Shown here piece after piece: positions 54,025-64,000 of a stretch of 64,000 nt of DNA. Numbering within the stretch: position 1 is the first letter of the stretch; each line of letters opens with the position of its first letter. Origin of the DNA: Diphasiastrum complanatum (taxonomy: Eukaryota > Streptophyta > Lycopodiopsida > Lycopodiales > Lycopodiaceae). The stretch is taken from the NCBI GenBank assembly GCA_029204225.1, contig CM055102.1, forward strand, positions 31,612,607 to 31,676,606. The letters run 5' to 3'. Both the position numbers and the translations under genes were made by a program. Under the pieces are notes generated by a model. It worked only from the letters and a program-made list of their open reading frames with translations. It made no database searches and was not told the origin of the DNA.

Positions 54025-57000
54025 CAGCTTTCATATCGGATTGGAGACTTCCTTGGTCAGGCAGATTTTCATATTATTCCACTTACACGGTACGATCTTA
54101 TCCTCGGTGCTGATTGGTTTGCATCCCTTGGTGCGGTTACAGTAGACCTCCAGCAGCAGACATTGACATTTTCTCATGATGGTACTCAGCATATATTTTC
54201 CGGTATTGATTCTCGGCAGGACTATCAGCTTATTTCCGGGAAGCAGTTCATACAGAGCCTCCCGAAGGCCCACTGTGCGGCTATTCTTTCTGTTTAGCCA
54301 GTTCAGCCTATTGCGGATGCACCACCTTTGCCACAGGTATTTTCTGAACTGTTGCATGAATTTGAGCATGTTTTTAGAGAGCCGACTCAGTTACCACCTT
54401 TACGAGATGTCAACCACCATATAGACCTTGTTTCCTCTGCATCACCTCCTCCTCGTCCTCCTTTTCGTATGTCTATTGTTGAGCACGAGGAAGTCCAGCG
54501 TCAGGTGTCTGATTTATTACGTCAAGGCCCTAGCCACAGTCCTTTTGGTGCTCCTGTTTTACTTGTTGATAAGAAGGATAGTACTAAACGTCTATGTAAT
54601 GATTATCGTGCTTTAAATAAACTTACTATCCGTAATCAGTACCCTATCCCTCATATGGATGACCTGTTTGACCAATTAGGCCAAGCCAAGATCTTTTCTA
54701 AACTTGACCTCCGTTCCAGTTATCACCAGAATCGTATGCATCCTCCTGATGAGCACAAGACAGCTTTCCGTACCCACTTTGGTCTGTATGAGTTTCGTGT
54801 CCTTCCTTTTGGTGTTACCAATGGCCCGCCCACTTTTCAGAATGTCACGAATAACATCTTTCGTCCTCTGCTTGGAAAGTGTGTCATTGTTTATTTTGAC
54901 GATATCCTCATTTATAGCACCACTCTCTCTCTCTTCATGTTCAGCACGTTCGTTCTGTTTTTGTTTTGTTAGTTACTCATCATCTGTATGCTAAACATTC
55001 TAAATGTTCTTTTGTTGTTGTACAAATCAAGTTTTTGGACCTCTTTGTTACTAATGGTACTGTTCGTCTCGACCCTCGTAAGGTCCGTTCTATTCTTTCA
55101 TGGCCTGTGCCTGTTGATGTTCATGATGTTCGTATGTTTCTTGGTCTTGCTATCCATCTTCGTAAACCAGTTGCTCATTTTGCCACTCTTGCATCTCCTT
55201 TGCATGCTCTGTTGAAAAAGGAAACTTCGTTTGCTTGGACTCCCACATGTCAGTCAGCTTTTGATACTTTGAAGGTTAAGCTTACCACTGCCCCTGTTTT
55301 ATGTCTTCCAGATTTTTCCCAGCGTTTTGTTGTTGAGACTGATGCTAGTTCCACAGGATTAGGTGCTTTGTTACGTCAGCGTCAGTGTGTTATTGCATAT
55401 GAATCTCGTCGTCTTCGTTCGTATGAGCAGCGCTATTCCACTCATGAAAAAGAGTTGCTTGCTATCATTTTTGCTTTAAAGAAGTGGCGTGATTATCTGT
55501 ATCGTGTTCCGTTTGATGTTTTTACTGATCACCAGTCACTTCGTTATTTGTATACACAAAAGGATCTTAGTGATCGTCTGTACCATTGGCTTCAGTTTTT
55601 ACAGTCCTTTCATTTTGATATTCATTATAAGCCCGGTAAAAGTAATGCTGCTGCTGATGCTTTGTCTCGTTTACCTGCTCTTACTTACAATCTTGTTACG
55701 TCTCCCCACTCTTGGTATGATGATCTTCCTCAGGCTTATGCCACATGTCTAGACTTTCGTGATGTTATGTCGTCTGCCTCTCGTCCTTCCTCTCACCCTC
55801 ACCAGGTTTATTCCATTGTTAATCATTGTTTGTTTCACTATGGTTTGTTATGTATTCCCAGCACTCTCGGCATACGTCCACAGCTCCTCCTTGATGCCCA
55901 TTCCTCTCCTGTTGGTGGCCATTTTGGTTTTCAAAAGTCCTTGTTCCGTTTGGAAGAACATTTTTATTGGCCTTCCATGAAGCGTGAGCTTTCCCACCTT
56001 ATTTATACTTGTGATTTTTGCCTGCGTAAATAGTATTCCCGTGAAAAACCTAGCGGTCTCCTTCTAAGTTGGCCTATTCCTTCCCGCCAGTGGACTGATA
56101 TATCTATGGACTTCATTTTAGGTCTTCTCCATACTCAGCGTGGTCATGACTCTTGTTTGGTGGTAGTTGGTAGGTTTTCTAAACAAGCTCATTTCATACC
56201 AGTCAGACGTACTATTACAGCAGAGCAGTGTGGTCGTATATTTATTTCTGAGATTTTTCGCTTACATGGTCTCCCACGATCTATACTTACTGATCGGGAT
56301 ACCAAGTTTACATCAGGTTTTTGGACAGAGCTTATGCGTATCTTGGATGTTAGGATACTTATGGGCACTGCTTATCATTCTTCTGCGGATGGTCAGTCTG
56401 AGGTTATTAACCGGGTATTGGAGGATTATTTACGACATTATGTTTCTCCTTTTGGTCGTGATTGGGATCAGCATTTATGTTTGGCTGAGTATAGTTATAA
56501 CAGTTCTGTTAGTTCCAGCACAGGTGTTTCTCCTTTCCTGTTTGCTCATGGATACTCACCAGTTCTACCCGGTATACCTGCTCCTCCAGATGATGCACCT
56601 GTTACTATTTCATCTTATCTTTCGAGTGCTTGGGAGATTATTACTAGAGCTGCTACTCATTTACAGCATATTCAGCAGCGGTACAGGACCATTGTTGATC
56701 GTCATCAGCGCCATGTTGAGTTTGCAGAGGGAGATACTGTTTTTCTCCAATTACGCTTTGCTCGCCATCGTTTTGTACAGGGTCTTCCTTCTACTGAGAA
56801 GCTTGCGCCACACTATTATGGGCCTTTTCAGATTCTTGAGCGCCTCAGTCCAGTTACATATCGTCTTGAGTTACCTACTGCTACTCGGGCTCGTGATATC
56901 TTTCATGTCAGTTTATTACGTGCTGCTATTGAGGATGATCCTCCTCGAGATTCCTCATTTCCTACAGATCCAGAGCTTTTTCCATTCCTGCCAGCTGCTA

Positions 57001-57218
57001 TTTTACAGGTGCGCTTATTGCATAGTCGTCGCCATCGGCAGGTTCAGTTTTTGGTCCAATGGGATGGTCGTCCTATTGAGGAGGCTACATGGGAGCCCAT
57101 TGATGTTTTTTATCATACCCCTATCCTGGCTGATCAGGCTCGATCACTTGCAGCTACCATTGCTTCTCGGGATGCTCCGGCTTCTCTTGATGTTCCTTTC
57201 TCAGATGGGATATCTTGA
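54025..57218 (+). pseudogene. gypsy-3 Pol: RT, RNase H, integrase, chromodomain
   Basis: Best preserved Pol in the window. [39 protein letters not shown] (first D), and [12 protein letters not shown] (second pair). A slip in a CT run near 54925 changes frame. RNase H: FVVETDASSTGLGALL, HEKELLAI, TDHQSLRYL, ADALSRLP. Integrase zinc region: HFGFQKSLFRLEEHFYWPSM...CDFC. Core: DFILGLL, LTDRDTKFTSGFW, SADGQSEVINRVLED (D, D and E kept). The end, residues around ILQVRLLHSRRHRQVQFLVQWDGRPIEEATWEP, is a chromodomain. Stops: TAG at 54297 and 56031. So it is a chromodomain-bearing gypsy element with few lesions. Confidence 0.93.
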
Positions 57219-57274
57219 TGCAGTATTTTTCTCTGGCACTGGTTCTTATCTTATTTTGCCTACATTGGGGGCAA

Positions 57275-57740
57275 TGTTCTTTATAGCCAGGGAGAGTTAC
57301 GGACTACAGGATACAGGCCTACTGGGCTACTCTGCATATATTCCGCAGGCCTCTTTACATTTACTGTTGGTTATGTATATTTCTGGTTACGCATTTTATA
57401 TTAGTTATGTACAGGCCCCAGAGCCTTTTTATATGCTTATGACCCGCACTGGGTCCTTTTTTATGACATTGACTGACCTTGGGCCCTTATTATATGGTTA
57501 TATGTGGAGTGGGGGCCCGTAGGAGGGCGCACTATTTGCCTCCCTTTACTTTTGAATTCCTATTTTAGGGTTCATTGGTAGGGTATTTATAGGGGCATTT
57601 GTACACTCATTTTTCAGATTATTGATTGGTATTGCTTGGGCTCATCGTGGGAGAACCTATTGTCTTGTCTATTGCTTGTAGGGCTTTAGTCTATTGCTGT
57701 CTTTTATGCTTCATTGATTCAACACTTGAGATTTTGATCA
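57275..57740 (+). repeat. gypsy-3 3' LTR (probable)
   Basis: Follows a purine tract (attgggggca) with TGTTCTTTATAGCC. A TATA-like tatttata is at 57584-57591. No matching 5' LTR exists before 52665, so the pair cannot be confirmed. It ends near the ~80-bp repeat at 57744. Confidence 0.5.
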
Positions 57741-57743
57741 TAA

Positions 57744-57832
57744 CTGAATGACTTAAAAGGACTGCAATTTAGACTACCTCACAGTGGCTTGTTGAGCAAG
57801 TATAGGTCAAGTCCAATATGTGCCCTTTCTAA
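57744..57832 (+). repeat. right copy of the ~80-bp repeat flanking gypsy-3
   Basis: Partner of 51920-52003: tgaatgacttaaaaggac...ctacctcacagtggcttgt...aggtcaagtccaa...gtgccctttcta. Confidence 0.65.
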
Positions 57833-59340
57833 AAGCGCCTAGAACCCTTGACATAAGCAACCCTATCCAAAGCAGCGTGCGTCTCCACTAGAGGCCCAAT
57901 GCTGCCCCACAATCATAAACATCAAGGCACTAAACAATCCATAAAGATCAAGAGTGTCACTCCCCATCAACGTGGACTGGAGCAAATGCATCCCAACTTA
58001 GTTGGCAGACAGACCAACAATGCCAAAATAGCATGAATACGTGCATAACAGGTAACAATAGGAACAATTGAATATAAAACACACTCAACAGCATTGCTAA
58101 GTGTGATAAATTCTAGGTTATATTTAACAGCTTTGCCTCCGACTATAGTATCATATTAAATGAGGAGCTATTGTAAAGCTACTAGAACATAGATATGCAT
58201 AATAGCCACTATAGGAACACAAATCTCTGCGATGACAAAAAGAAACAACATGAGGATAACGTACAGTTGTATGCTAGCTAAATGACTCTTGAGCTCTTGT
58301 GGGCATGCAATATTTATTGAGCTTGTAGGCCCAAGACCCTTTTTACTTGGTAGAACCAATGACTATTCTATTCACAAGGTGATGATTAGTTTTAGGAAGT
58401 GCTTATTTTTAGCCACAAGGAAGTGATTACGTTTTCATAGGATACTGGACTCTAGAGAAAGGAAGCACTATTTTTGGCAACTGTTGCAGTTGTTTTGCAC
58501 TTTTTAAATTTGAAACTCACCTCTAACTTATGTAGTGTATAAATAGGAAGCAAAGATATTCAGTTAGTGCCTTATAATAGGGTTTGATCCTGATTTCTTT
58601 GTAAGAAACTCATTGCTCTTCTTTGTAGAGGATCAACTATTCGCTATATTTGATGTTCTTTCAATATTCTTCATTGAAGAATGTTCTTTGCAAAAGACTA
58701 ACAACACCTAATTTAGGAGCATTTTCTTTTTCAGCAATTAATCCATTGGTTGAAATCTTTTCCATGCCTCCTTCTGTGGACTGTATTTTTCAACAGATTT
58801 TGTCAGCACCTACTTTTGTAGAGGATATTTTTTAGTGATTGATCCATGCGCTAGATCTTTCAACACTTACCTTTGTGGAGGATCATTCACTGGATACTTT
58901 ATTCCGCCCCCAGTAGTTGGACCACATATTTCCAATTGTCCATCTTGTTCAAACTTTCCTGGCCCATGTGTGTGTGTGTGTGTGTGTGTGTGTGGTAGTG
59001 CGTGCGTTGGGAGGAGATCTTTTCTCATTGATCCACCTTTTCTTGCTATCTCTAGCTCATCAGATGTACTAGAGAATTGTTGTCAAAAAGGTCCAGTTAG
59101 CTGAGTTAAATTTGGAAGGCCAACCTCCATAAACTGATAAGCATTCAAATCACCACACTAGATCATCTTCCTACTTGTAGTTGGAGAATACTTTCAATAA
59201 GGATATGCCATCTACATGGACTTATATTCTACAAGGGAACTAGCTATGACGAGGGTTATGCACTATTGGATCCATAGACTGCATGGATTACGGGGCCTAT
59301 ATTTAAAAGTTGGACATAAGCCCTTTCATTCATGTAGAGG
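57833..59340. other. intergenic sequence, right part probably LTR
   Basis: No gene recognised. From about 59100 the sequence likely belongs to the LTR that continues at 62530 beyond gypsy-4. A (TG)n tract lies inside. Confidence 0.4.
58967..58994 (+). repeat. (TG)n microsatellite
   Basis: Fourteen TG units. Confidence 0.95.
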
Positions 59341-59698
59341 TGTTAGAGGTCTCAACACCACAGTAGGGCAAACACTAACTGATCCACCCAACCTTGCCAA
59401 CTCCCTGATATGGAGCAAGCCCCTCCTAGCCCAGTGTGAGGACTGGTAGCATGCATACTACCAAGTGTCGGCCACGTGGCACTAACATGGCCGACTGCAC
59501 GTCGAGACCCAACGTGGGGCCCTATCTTGCTGACAGGGTCCCTATGCTATGTTAGGCCCGCCATGGCTATGGACCGTGTCGGGGCACACTACTCACACTG
59601 TCTTGCCATGTTGGTCGTATACGCTGGACACGACCCTGACTGTGGTATCTGACCTCCTATGTTCTCTAGGGTTCGGCAATGGTTACGCGCTCGTAACA
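59341..59698 (-). repeat. gypsy-4 3' LTR
   Basis: 358 bp, tgttagaggtctcaac...cgctcgtaaca, matching 62179-62529 at more than 90%. The minus-strand element has its polypurine tract (AAGGGGGAGGGAG) just above 59698. Confidence 0.95.
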
Positions 59699-59711
59699 CT
59701 CCCTCCCCCTT
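59699..59711 (-). other. polypurine tract of gypsy-4
   Basis: ctccctcccccttaa on the plus strand, that is TTAAGGGGGAGGGAG before the LTR start TGTTACGAGCG on the minus strand. Confidence 0.85.
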
Positions 59712-60640
59712 AAGAACCGTCTTGGTCCTCTAAGAGAAAGTCTAGAAAAATCTTGCGAAAGACGCTTCCCAGGTGGCATTCTCAACAGGCTCCACTTGAC
59801 TAGATATTCTCGGTATAGAGTATGACGAGTCTGCATCTCTCTACTATCAAGAATCTCCTCTGGTTCATGTGGAGGTTGTGAGAATCCAATGGGAGAACTA
59901 GAACATTGTCCCCTACCAGATTTTCTGATTTGGCTAAGGCTTTTCATAACTGACTTACGTGCAAGACTGGAAAAACCTTACTGATGTGTGGGAGTTCCAA
60001 TTCATAGGTTTTCTTGCCTAGTCTCCTACCGATGGGAAAAGGACCACAATACCTAGGAGACAACTTAGCACACACTCCTGATTTGAGGGTTTTAGAGTCA
60101 ATTGGGACTCTCAAGTAGACTTTCTCACCAGCGGAGAACTGCACATCCCGTCTGTGTGGATCTGCATAATGCCTGGCTCGATCCTGGGATTGCCTAATGC
60201 TACGCTTAGCATGTTCTATCATCTGGTTTAGGTCTTCTAAAAAGTTTCTGGCTGCTTCAACTTTTTCTTATTTAAACCCTACAGTTGTTGGTGAGCATGG
60301 CTGAAAACCATATACTGAAAACCATATATCAGCATAAATGGGCTGTATCTCGTAGCTGAATGTTTGGTATTGTTATAAGCAAACTCTAATATCGAGAGAT
60401 ACTCCTCCCAATTAGTCTGATTTTTTCTGACGTATGCACGAAGCATATCCTCCAACACCTGAGTTACTCTTTCTGTTTGACCGTCCGTCTGTGGATGGTC
60501 GGTAGTCCTCATATTTAGTTTAGTATGGAGATGATGGAATATTGCCCTCCAAAAATTTCCATTAAACTTATTGTCCCGGTCGCTGACTATGCCGGAAGGT
60601 AGACCGTACAACATGCGGCCCAAAGCTGAAGGGTCTCGCT
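59712..60640 (-). pseudogene. gypsy-4 integrase and chromodomain
   Basis: 60279-60623: YGLPSGIVSDRDNKFNGNFW (second D), HPQTDGQTERVTQVLEDMLRAYV (E), WEEYLSILEFAYNNTKHSATRYSPF. 59944-60222: AKRSIRQSQDRARHYADPHRRDVQF, GEKVYLRVP, KLSPRYCGPFPIGRRLGKKTYELELP. 59666-59947 ends with chromodomain-type PEEILDSREMQTRHTLYREYLVKW. Stops and frameshifts separate the blocks. The first catalytic D and everything between Gag and the integrase core are missing. Confidence 0.88.
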
Positions 60641-60849
60641 AGCATTGCAAAAGCTAGTTGGCAGCAATGTTCATGGTCTTCATGAAACACTTCTCGGAAG
60701 CTGCCGAGTCACTTGGGAAACTCACTGTCTGAACAAGATGGACTTGTTTTTTATCTTTCTTTTCTTTTTTAGTGAATGGCCCCTAGGGAAAGACTGGCCT
60801 CAATAGCTTGCAAGTGGTCAGGGGTCTGTTTAAGAGCATGTATGTTCTT

Positions 60850-61287
60850 TTATTTGCCGATGAAGGTATGTAGAATATCTGTGTTTCTATCCTTCTCTCC
60901 CCCAATAAAGGTAGGAGGCTTTAAGTCTTTAAAGACACTGGGATGAGACCGAATAGGCTCACCCGAAACTGATGGAAGTGGAGAAGGGGATAACTGAGAA
61001 ATGGAAGGAAGGCTTCCTTTCGCCGAGCTCAAAATTAGACCTTTGAGTTCGGCGAACGAGTCGTCCACACTGGATTTGAAATTGGCAAAAGCCAGTTTCA
61101 ATTCATCCACTTCTGTTACCAAGTGGAGATACTGCTCCTTGGTAACCAAGTCGTCGAGTTCTTCGGCGAATTGTTCCTGTTCCTCCACTTCCATAGGTTC
61201 TTTCCCTTTACTGAATTTCAGAGATTCCGTTTCTAATTCATCGATGCCTCTTGTCGGGGATTGATCAGGTCCCTAAGAAGTGGTCAT
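60850..61287 (-). pseudogene. gypsy-4 Gag N-terminal part
   Basis: From an ATG at 61287 a TAG occurs at the fifth codon; the frame then reads GIDELETESLKFSKGKEPMEVEEQEQFAEELDDLV..., with a coiled-coil-like HLVTEVDELKLAFANFKSSVDDSFAELKGLI and VFKDLKPPTFIGGEKDRNTDILHTFIGK, the usual start of the gypsy Gag core. It breaks off there by deletion. PR, RT and RNase H are absent. Confidence 0.75.
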
Positions 61288-62163
61288 TTTCCGAAATAGA
61301 AAAAGAGTGTCTGATGTTCCTTTTTAAAAAAGTCAAAAGGACTAATTAGAACGGTACAAAGGAGGGAAAAGAAACTTAGCTCTTTCTGAGGACTATACTT
61401 CCAAAGAGAGAATCAAGAAAAAACCCTCTCAGCTCTTCCGTAGCTTTTTACAGACCTGCTGTCCGGAAAAATCAGTAACCAGGGTACCAATTTACAAGCA
61501 AAATTTCGATTTTTGTTGGTAGCTACCCTTGCTGTCAGAGTTATTGGCCTACTGCTCTGAAAATTCAGATTCGATGGTTGGAAAAACACAAGAACTTCTG
61601 ATATATCTTGTCCACCACCCTCGCTGCTAAACCAACAGCCCTGACACTCCAAAGAATTCAAATTTGGAGCCAAAGATTGATCCAAAATTCTGGATTTTAC
61701 CAAGGCCACTGCTCGCTGACTGCTCGCTGGTCTTGTCTGATATTTCTGATCTGAATTCCCAGATGTATGAGCCAGAATTTCCGAAATAGACCTGCAACCA
61801 GATCGCGATGGGCTACCAGGTCCCTGCTGTCCTAAATCCGCTCTAATTTCCAAAAAATGCTCACAAAAATCAGACTTGACAACTGATTTTGCAGCGATGG
61901 ACCTACTTTCAAACTTCTACCCTAAATCTGCTCAGAAATCAATAATTTACACTCACAAACAGAGGTAGGTCGGTGGTCCTGCAGCGCTGAGTCTATACAA
62001 GAAATTCTAGCTCAGAACAAGTGAGAATTTCACTGAGATTTGCTCAGTAGGAAACTATCCCTACAGCGCTGGCTCTGTCTACTGATTCTTGAAAGTTGGA
62101 AAGAGATTATGTACACTCTACTAACTTTCTCCCTTGCTGAAACTAAGCTCCCAAAGATGGAGA
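61288..62163 (-). other. gypsy-4 untranslated leader
   Basis: Sequence between the primer-binding site and gag. Minus-strand frames here (for example 61413-61853) contain repeated 'gctgt..' stretches but no protein match. Confidence 0.65.
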
Positions 62164-62177
62164 TGGCTCTGATACCA
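62164..62177 (-). other. primer-binding site of gypsy-4
   Basis: TGGTATCAGAGCCA on the minus strand, an exact initiator-Met tRNA match, next to the LTR. Confidence 0.93.
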
Positions 62178-62178
62178 G

Positions 62179-62529
62179 TGTTAGAGGTCTCAACACCACA
62201 ATAGGGCAAACACTAACTGATCCACCCAACCTTGCCTACTCCCTGATATGGAGCAAGCCCCTCCTAGCCCAGTGTGAGGGCTGGTAGCATGCATATTGTT
62301 GGCCACGTGGCGCTGACGTGGCCGACTGCACGTCGGGACCCAACGTGGGGCCCTATCCTGCTGACAGGGTCCCTATGCTGTGTTAGGCCCGCCATGGCTA
62401 TGGACCGTGTCGGGGCACAGTACTCACACTGTCTTGCCCTGTTGGTCGTATACGCTGGACACGACCCAGACTGTGGTATCTGACCTCCTATGTTCCCTAG
62501 GGTTCGGCACTGGTTACGCGCTCGTAACA
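62179..62529 (-). repeat. gypsy-4 5' LTR
   Basis: 351 bp, TG...CA ends. Flanks agagg (59336-59340) and acagg (62530-62534) look like a 5-bp target duplication with one change. Confidence 0.95.
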
Positions 62530-62911
62530 ACAGGCCTAAAGCCTTTTTATACATTTATGTTTAGGACAAGCCAAAGGCCCAACTATTATTATTTGTACTA
62601 GAGACTAAGGATTCAGACCCTCCAGAGTTGAAGAGGGTCATTTCACAGTTATAGGCAGGAGGAATGCATGAAGAGCTGTGATCTATTTATAGTTGACCTG
62701 CATGGGGATTGCATGGGTTCATGCACAGGATCCTACTCTCTATATACTTTGGTCTAGGTTACCAGTTGACCTTTTCTCCTCTTGTTATCACATGGCATGG
62801 CTTGGGGGCTAGATCCAGGAGGGATCTAGGTTTGGTTGGGTGGTTTTGTTCCATAGTCTGTCTTGTGTTTTCCTATCCTCATCTTAGGGGTTTTCTCTAG
62901 TGGTCTTTACA
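62530..62911 (+). repeat. right part of the LTR interrupted by gypsy-4
   Basis: Ends tggtctttaca at 62911, followed by a primer-binding site, so it is the 5' LTR of a plus-strand element. Its left part must lie before 59341. Its last ~45 bp match the LTR end at 35500-35541. Confidence 0.7.
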
Positions 62912-62912
62912 T

Positions 62913-62924
62913 TGGTATCAAAGC
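62913..62924 (+). other. primer-binding site of the right-most element
   Basis: tggtatcaaagc, one base from the initiator-Met complement. Confidence 0.8.
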
Positions 62925-64000
62925 CCGGCTAAGATGTGGTCTTGGATGGGATGGAGACAAGCTCTACATGAAATCGGATTCAGAACGCACTTGGATTCAC
63001 ATCTTGGACGGAGTGCTATTTTTTTTTTTCAAGGGAAATTGGGTTTGGATTCACTAATTCTTATGTGAAGCATGCTTTTCAAACTTGGTGGTAGAGTGCT
63101 CTTCTCCTTGTTTGATTTTATTAGAGATGTTGCGGATTAGTGTTGAATTCATTCTTACTTTTCCCTGAAGCCTTGAGAAAGTTTCCATCTGAAGTAGAAT
63201 GATCTACATGAGTAAATCCACTTTCTTGTTTTAATCTGTTTTTTTAGATTAATAATTTGCATAAATCCATAATGTTTTGGAAGTTTTGATTCAGATTTAG
63301 TAGCAGGATGTTTGTTGATAGATTGACGAGAAATCGATTTATCCAGAACGAATAAACTGATTGTTGCTGAAATCTTGAATTTATGGTATGCATGTGAGGA
63401 TTTGGGGCTTTATTAGACTAATCCTCTTGGGATTCATGCAAACTGAAAACAATGAATGGATAGTGTAAATTGCGGATTCTCTAACTGTAGCAGATAAAGA
63501 TTGTGGATTGTGGATGCATGCAAGATTTGTTCTGAAAAAAAAAAAACCCTTCTCTCATAAATGGTTGGGCACCTCTTGTGGTGAGAGTCGTTGTGGGAGT
63601 AACTAGTTCTTTGAACCCAAACAAGTTTATAAGCAGCTTTCTGAAACTTGAATTTGTTCTTCTGAAACCTCATGATTGCTGCTAAACGTCTGTAGTTGTA
63701 TTTTTTTTGAGGGAACGATGCACAGTCAGCAGTTTGTTGCCTTGTCTTAGAACCTTAGAAAGCAGATTTCTGAGTGTTGGACAGACAGCCCATGGCCTGC
63801 AATTGTTTGGCCAGAACATAGGTTGTGCCAAACTGAGGCGCCCCTCTTTTCAATCAGAATTTTGCTGATAGCGCGCTCCCCTGCTTTGGTGTAGGAGATG
63901 TTGATGCATCTGAGAATGGGATGTGAGCAAATTTTTTTTCATTGGATTGAAGCCCATGAGCGATCCCGTTCCCTTCCTGCATGTAGAAACCTCTCTCTCT
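62925..64000 (+). other. leader of the right-most LTR element
   Basis: No long frame up to the window end, as expected for the untranslated leader of a gypsy element. The coding part lies outside the window. Confidence 0.5.

Noticed and set aside
56167-57522. 451-codon open frame overlapping gypsy-3 integrase in another frame
   Set aside because: It is a hydrophobic shadow frame of the T-rich integrase/chromodomain coding sequence; the real frame (56106-57218) has clear motifs.

Overview
This is nuclear DNA of a land plant with a large, transposon-rich genome. The evidence is the spliced NOB1 gene with plant-type introns, abundant Ty1/copia and Ty3/gypsy LTR retrotransposons primed by initiator-Met tRNA, a LINE tail, a PIF/Harbinger relic, and long CT/GA microsatellites. 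I cannot name the species; a fern or another large-genome lineage is only a guess.

Layout. 1-5829: decayed copia element (copia-1) with two ~1.5 kb LTRs. 5804-12275: minus-strand copia-2, plus a truncated relative fused to its 3' LTR. 12276-13260: an LTR-like piece and a CT tract. 13359-16597: minus-strand copia-3, heavily deleted. 16598-22230: no recognisable gene apart from a gypsy leader fragment at 18127-18480. 22231-26182: NOB1 on the minus strand, the one conserved cellular gene (five exons, 696 aa, intact). 26284-26990: LINE 3' remnant. 28690-28905: PIF/Harbinger relic. 30570-35541: gypsy-2 relic and LTR-like pieces. 35542-41815: copia-4 and copia-5 relics. 41838-42225: foldback element. 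42226-45365: minus-strand copia-6 with a probable local inversion in its integrase.

45371-48160 is the most interesting segment. An intact ORF for a very divergent, CENH3-like histone H3 (46380-46826) has its ATG two bases after a set of fixed-length (69 nt) modules. These modules have complementary ends and mostly unrelated cores. Eight copies surround the ORF: two at 45371-45530, four at 46072-46378 and two at 48003-48160. A TATA box at 45996 would place the four middle modules in the 5' UTR. After the histone stop (TAG) the same frame stays open for 181 codons of Ser/Pro/Lys-rich sequence. I recognise no described system with this arrangement.

48796-49170: second copy of the foldback element. 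49171-51920: nothing recognisable. 51921-57822: gypsy-3, a chromodomain gypsy element and the best preserved retrotransposon here. 59341-62529: gypsy-4, minus strand, with both LTRs, PBS, PPT and near-perfect TSD, nested in the LTR of another element whose interior begins at 62913 and runs off the window.

Only NOB1, and possibly the histone-like locus, look like functional host genes. All coordinates were derived by reading the sequence by eye; LTR edges are approximate unless a precise junction is described.
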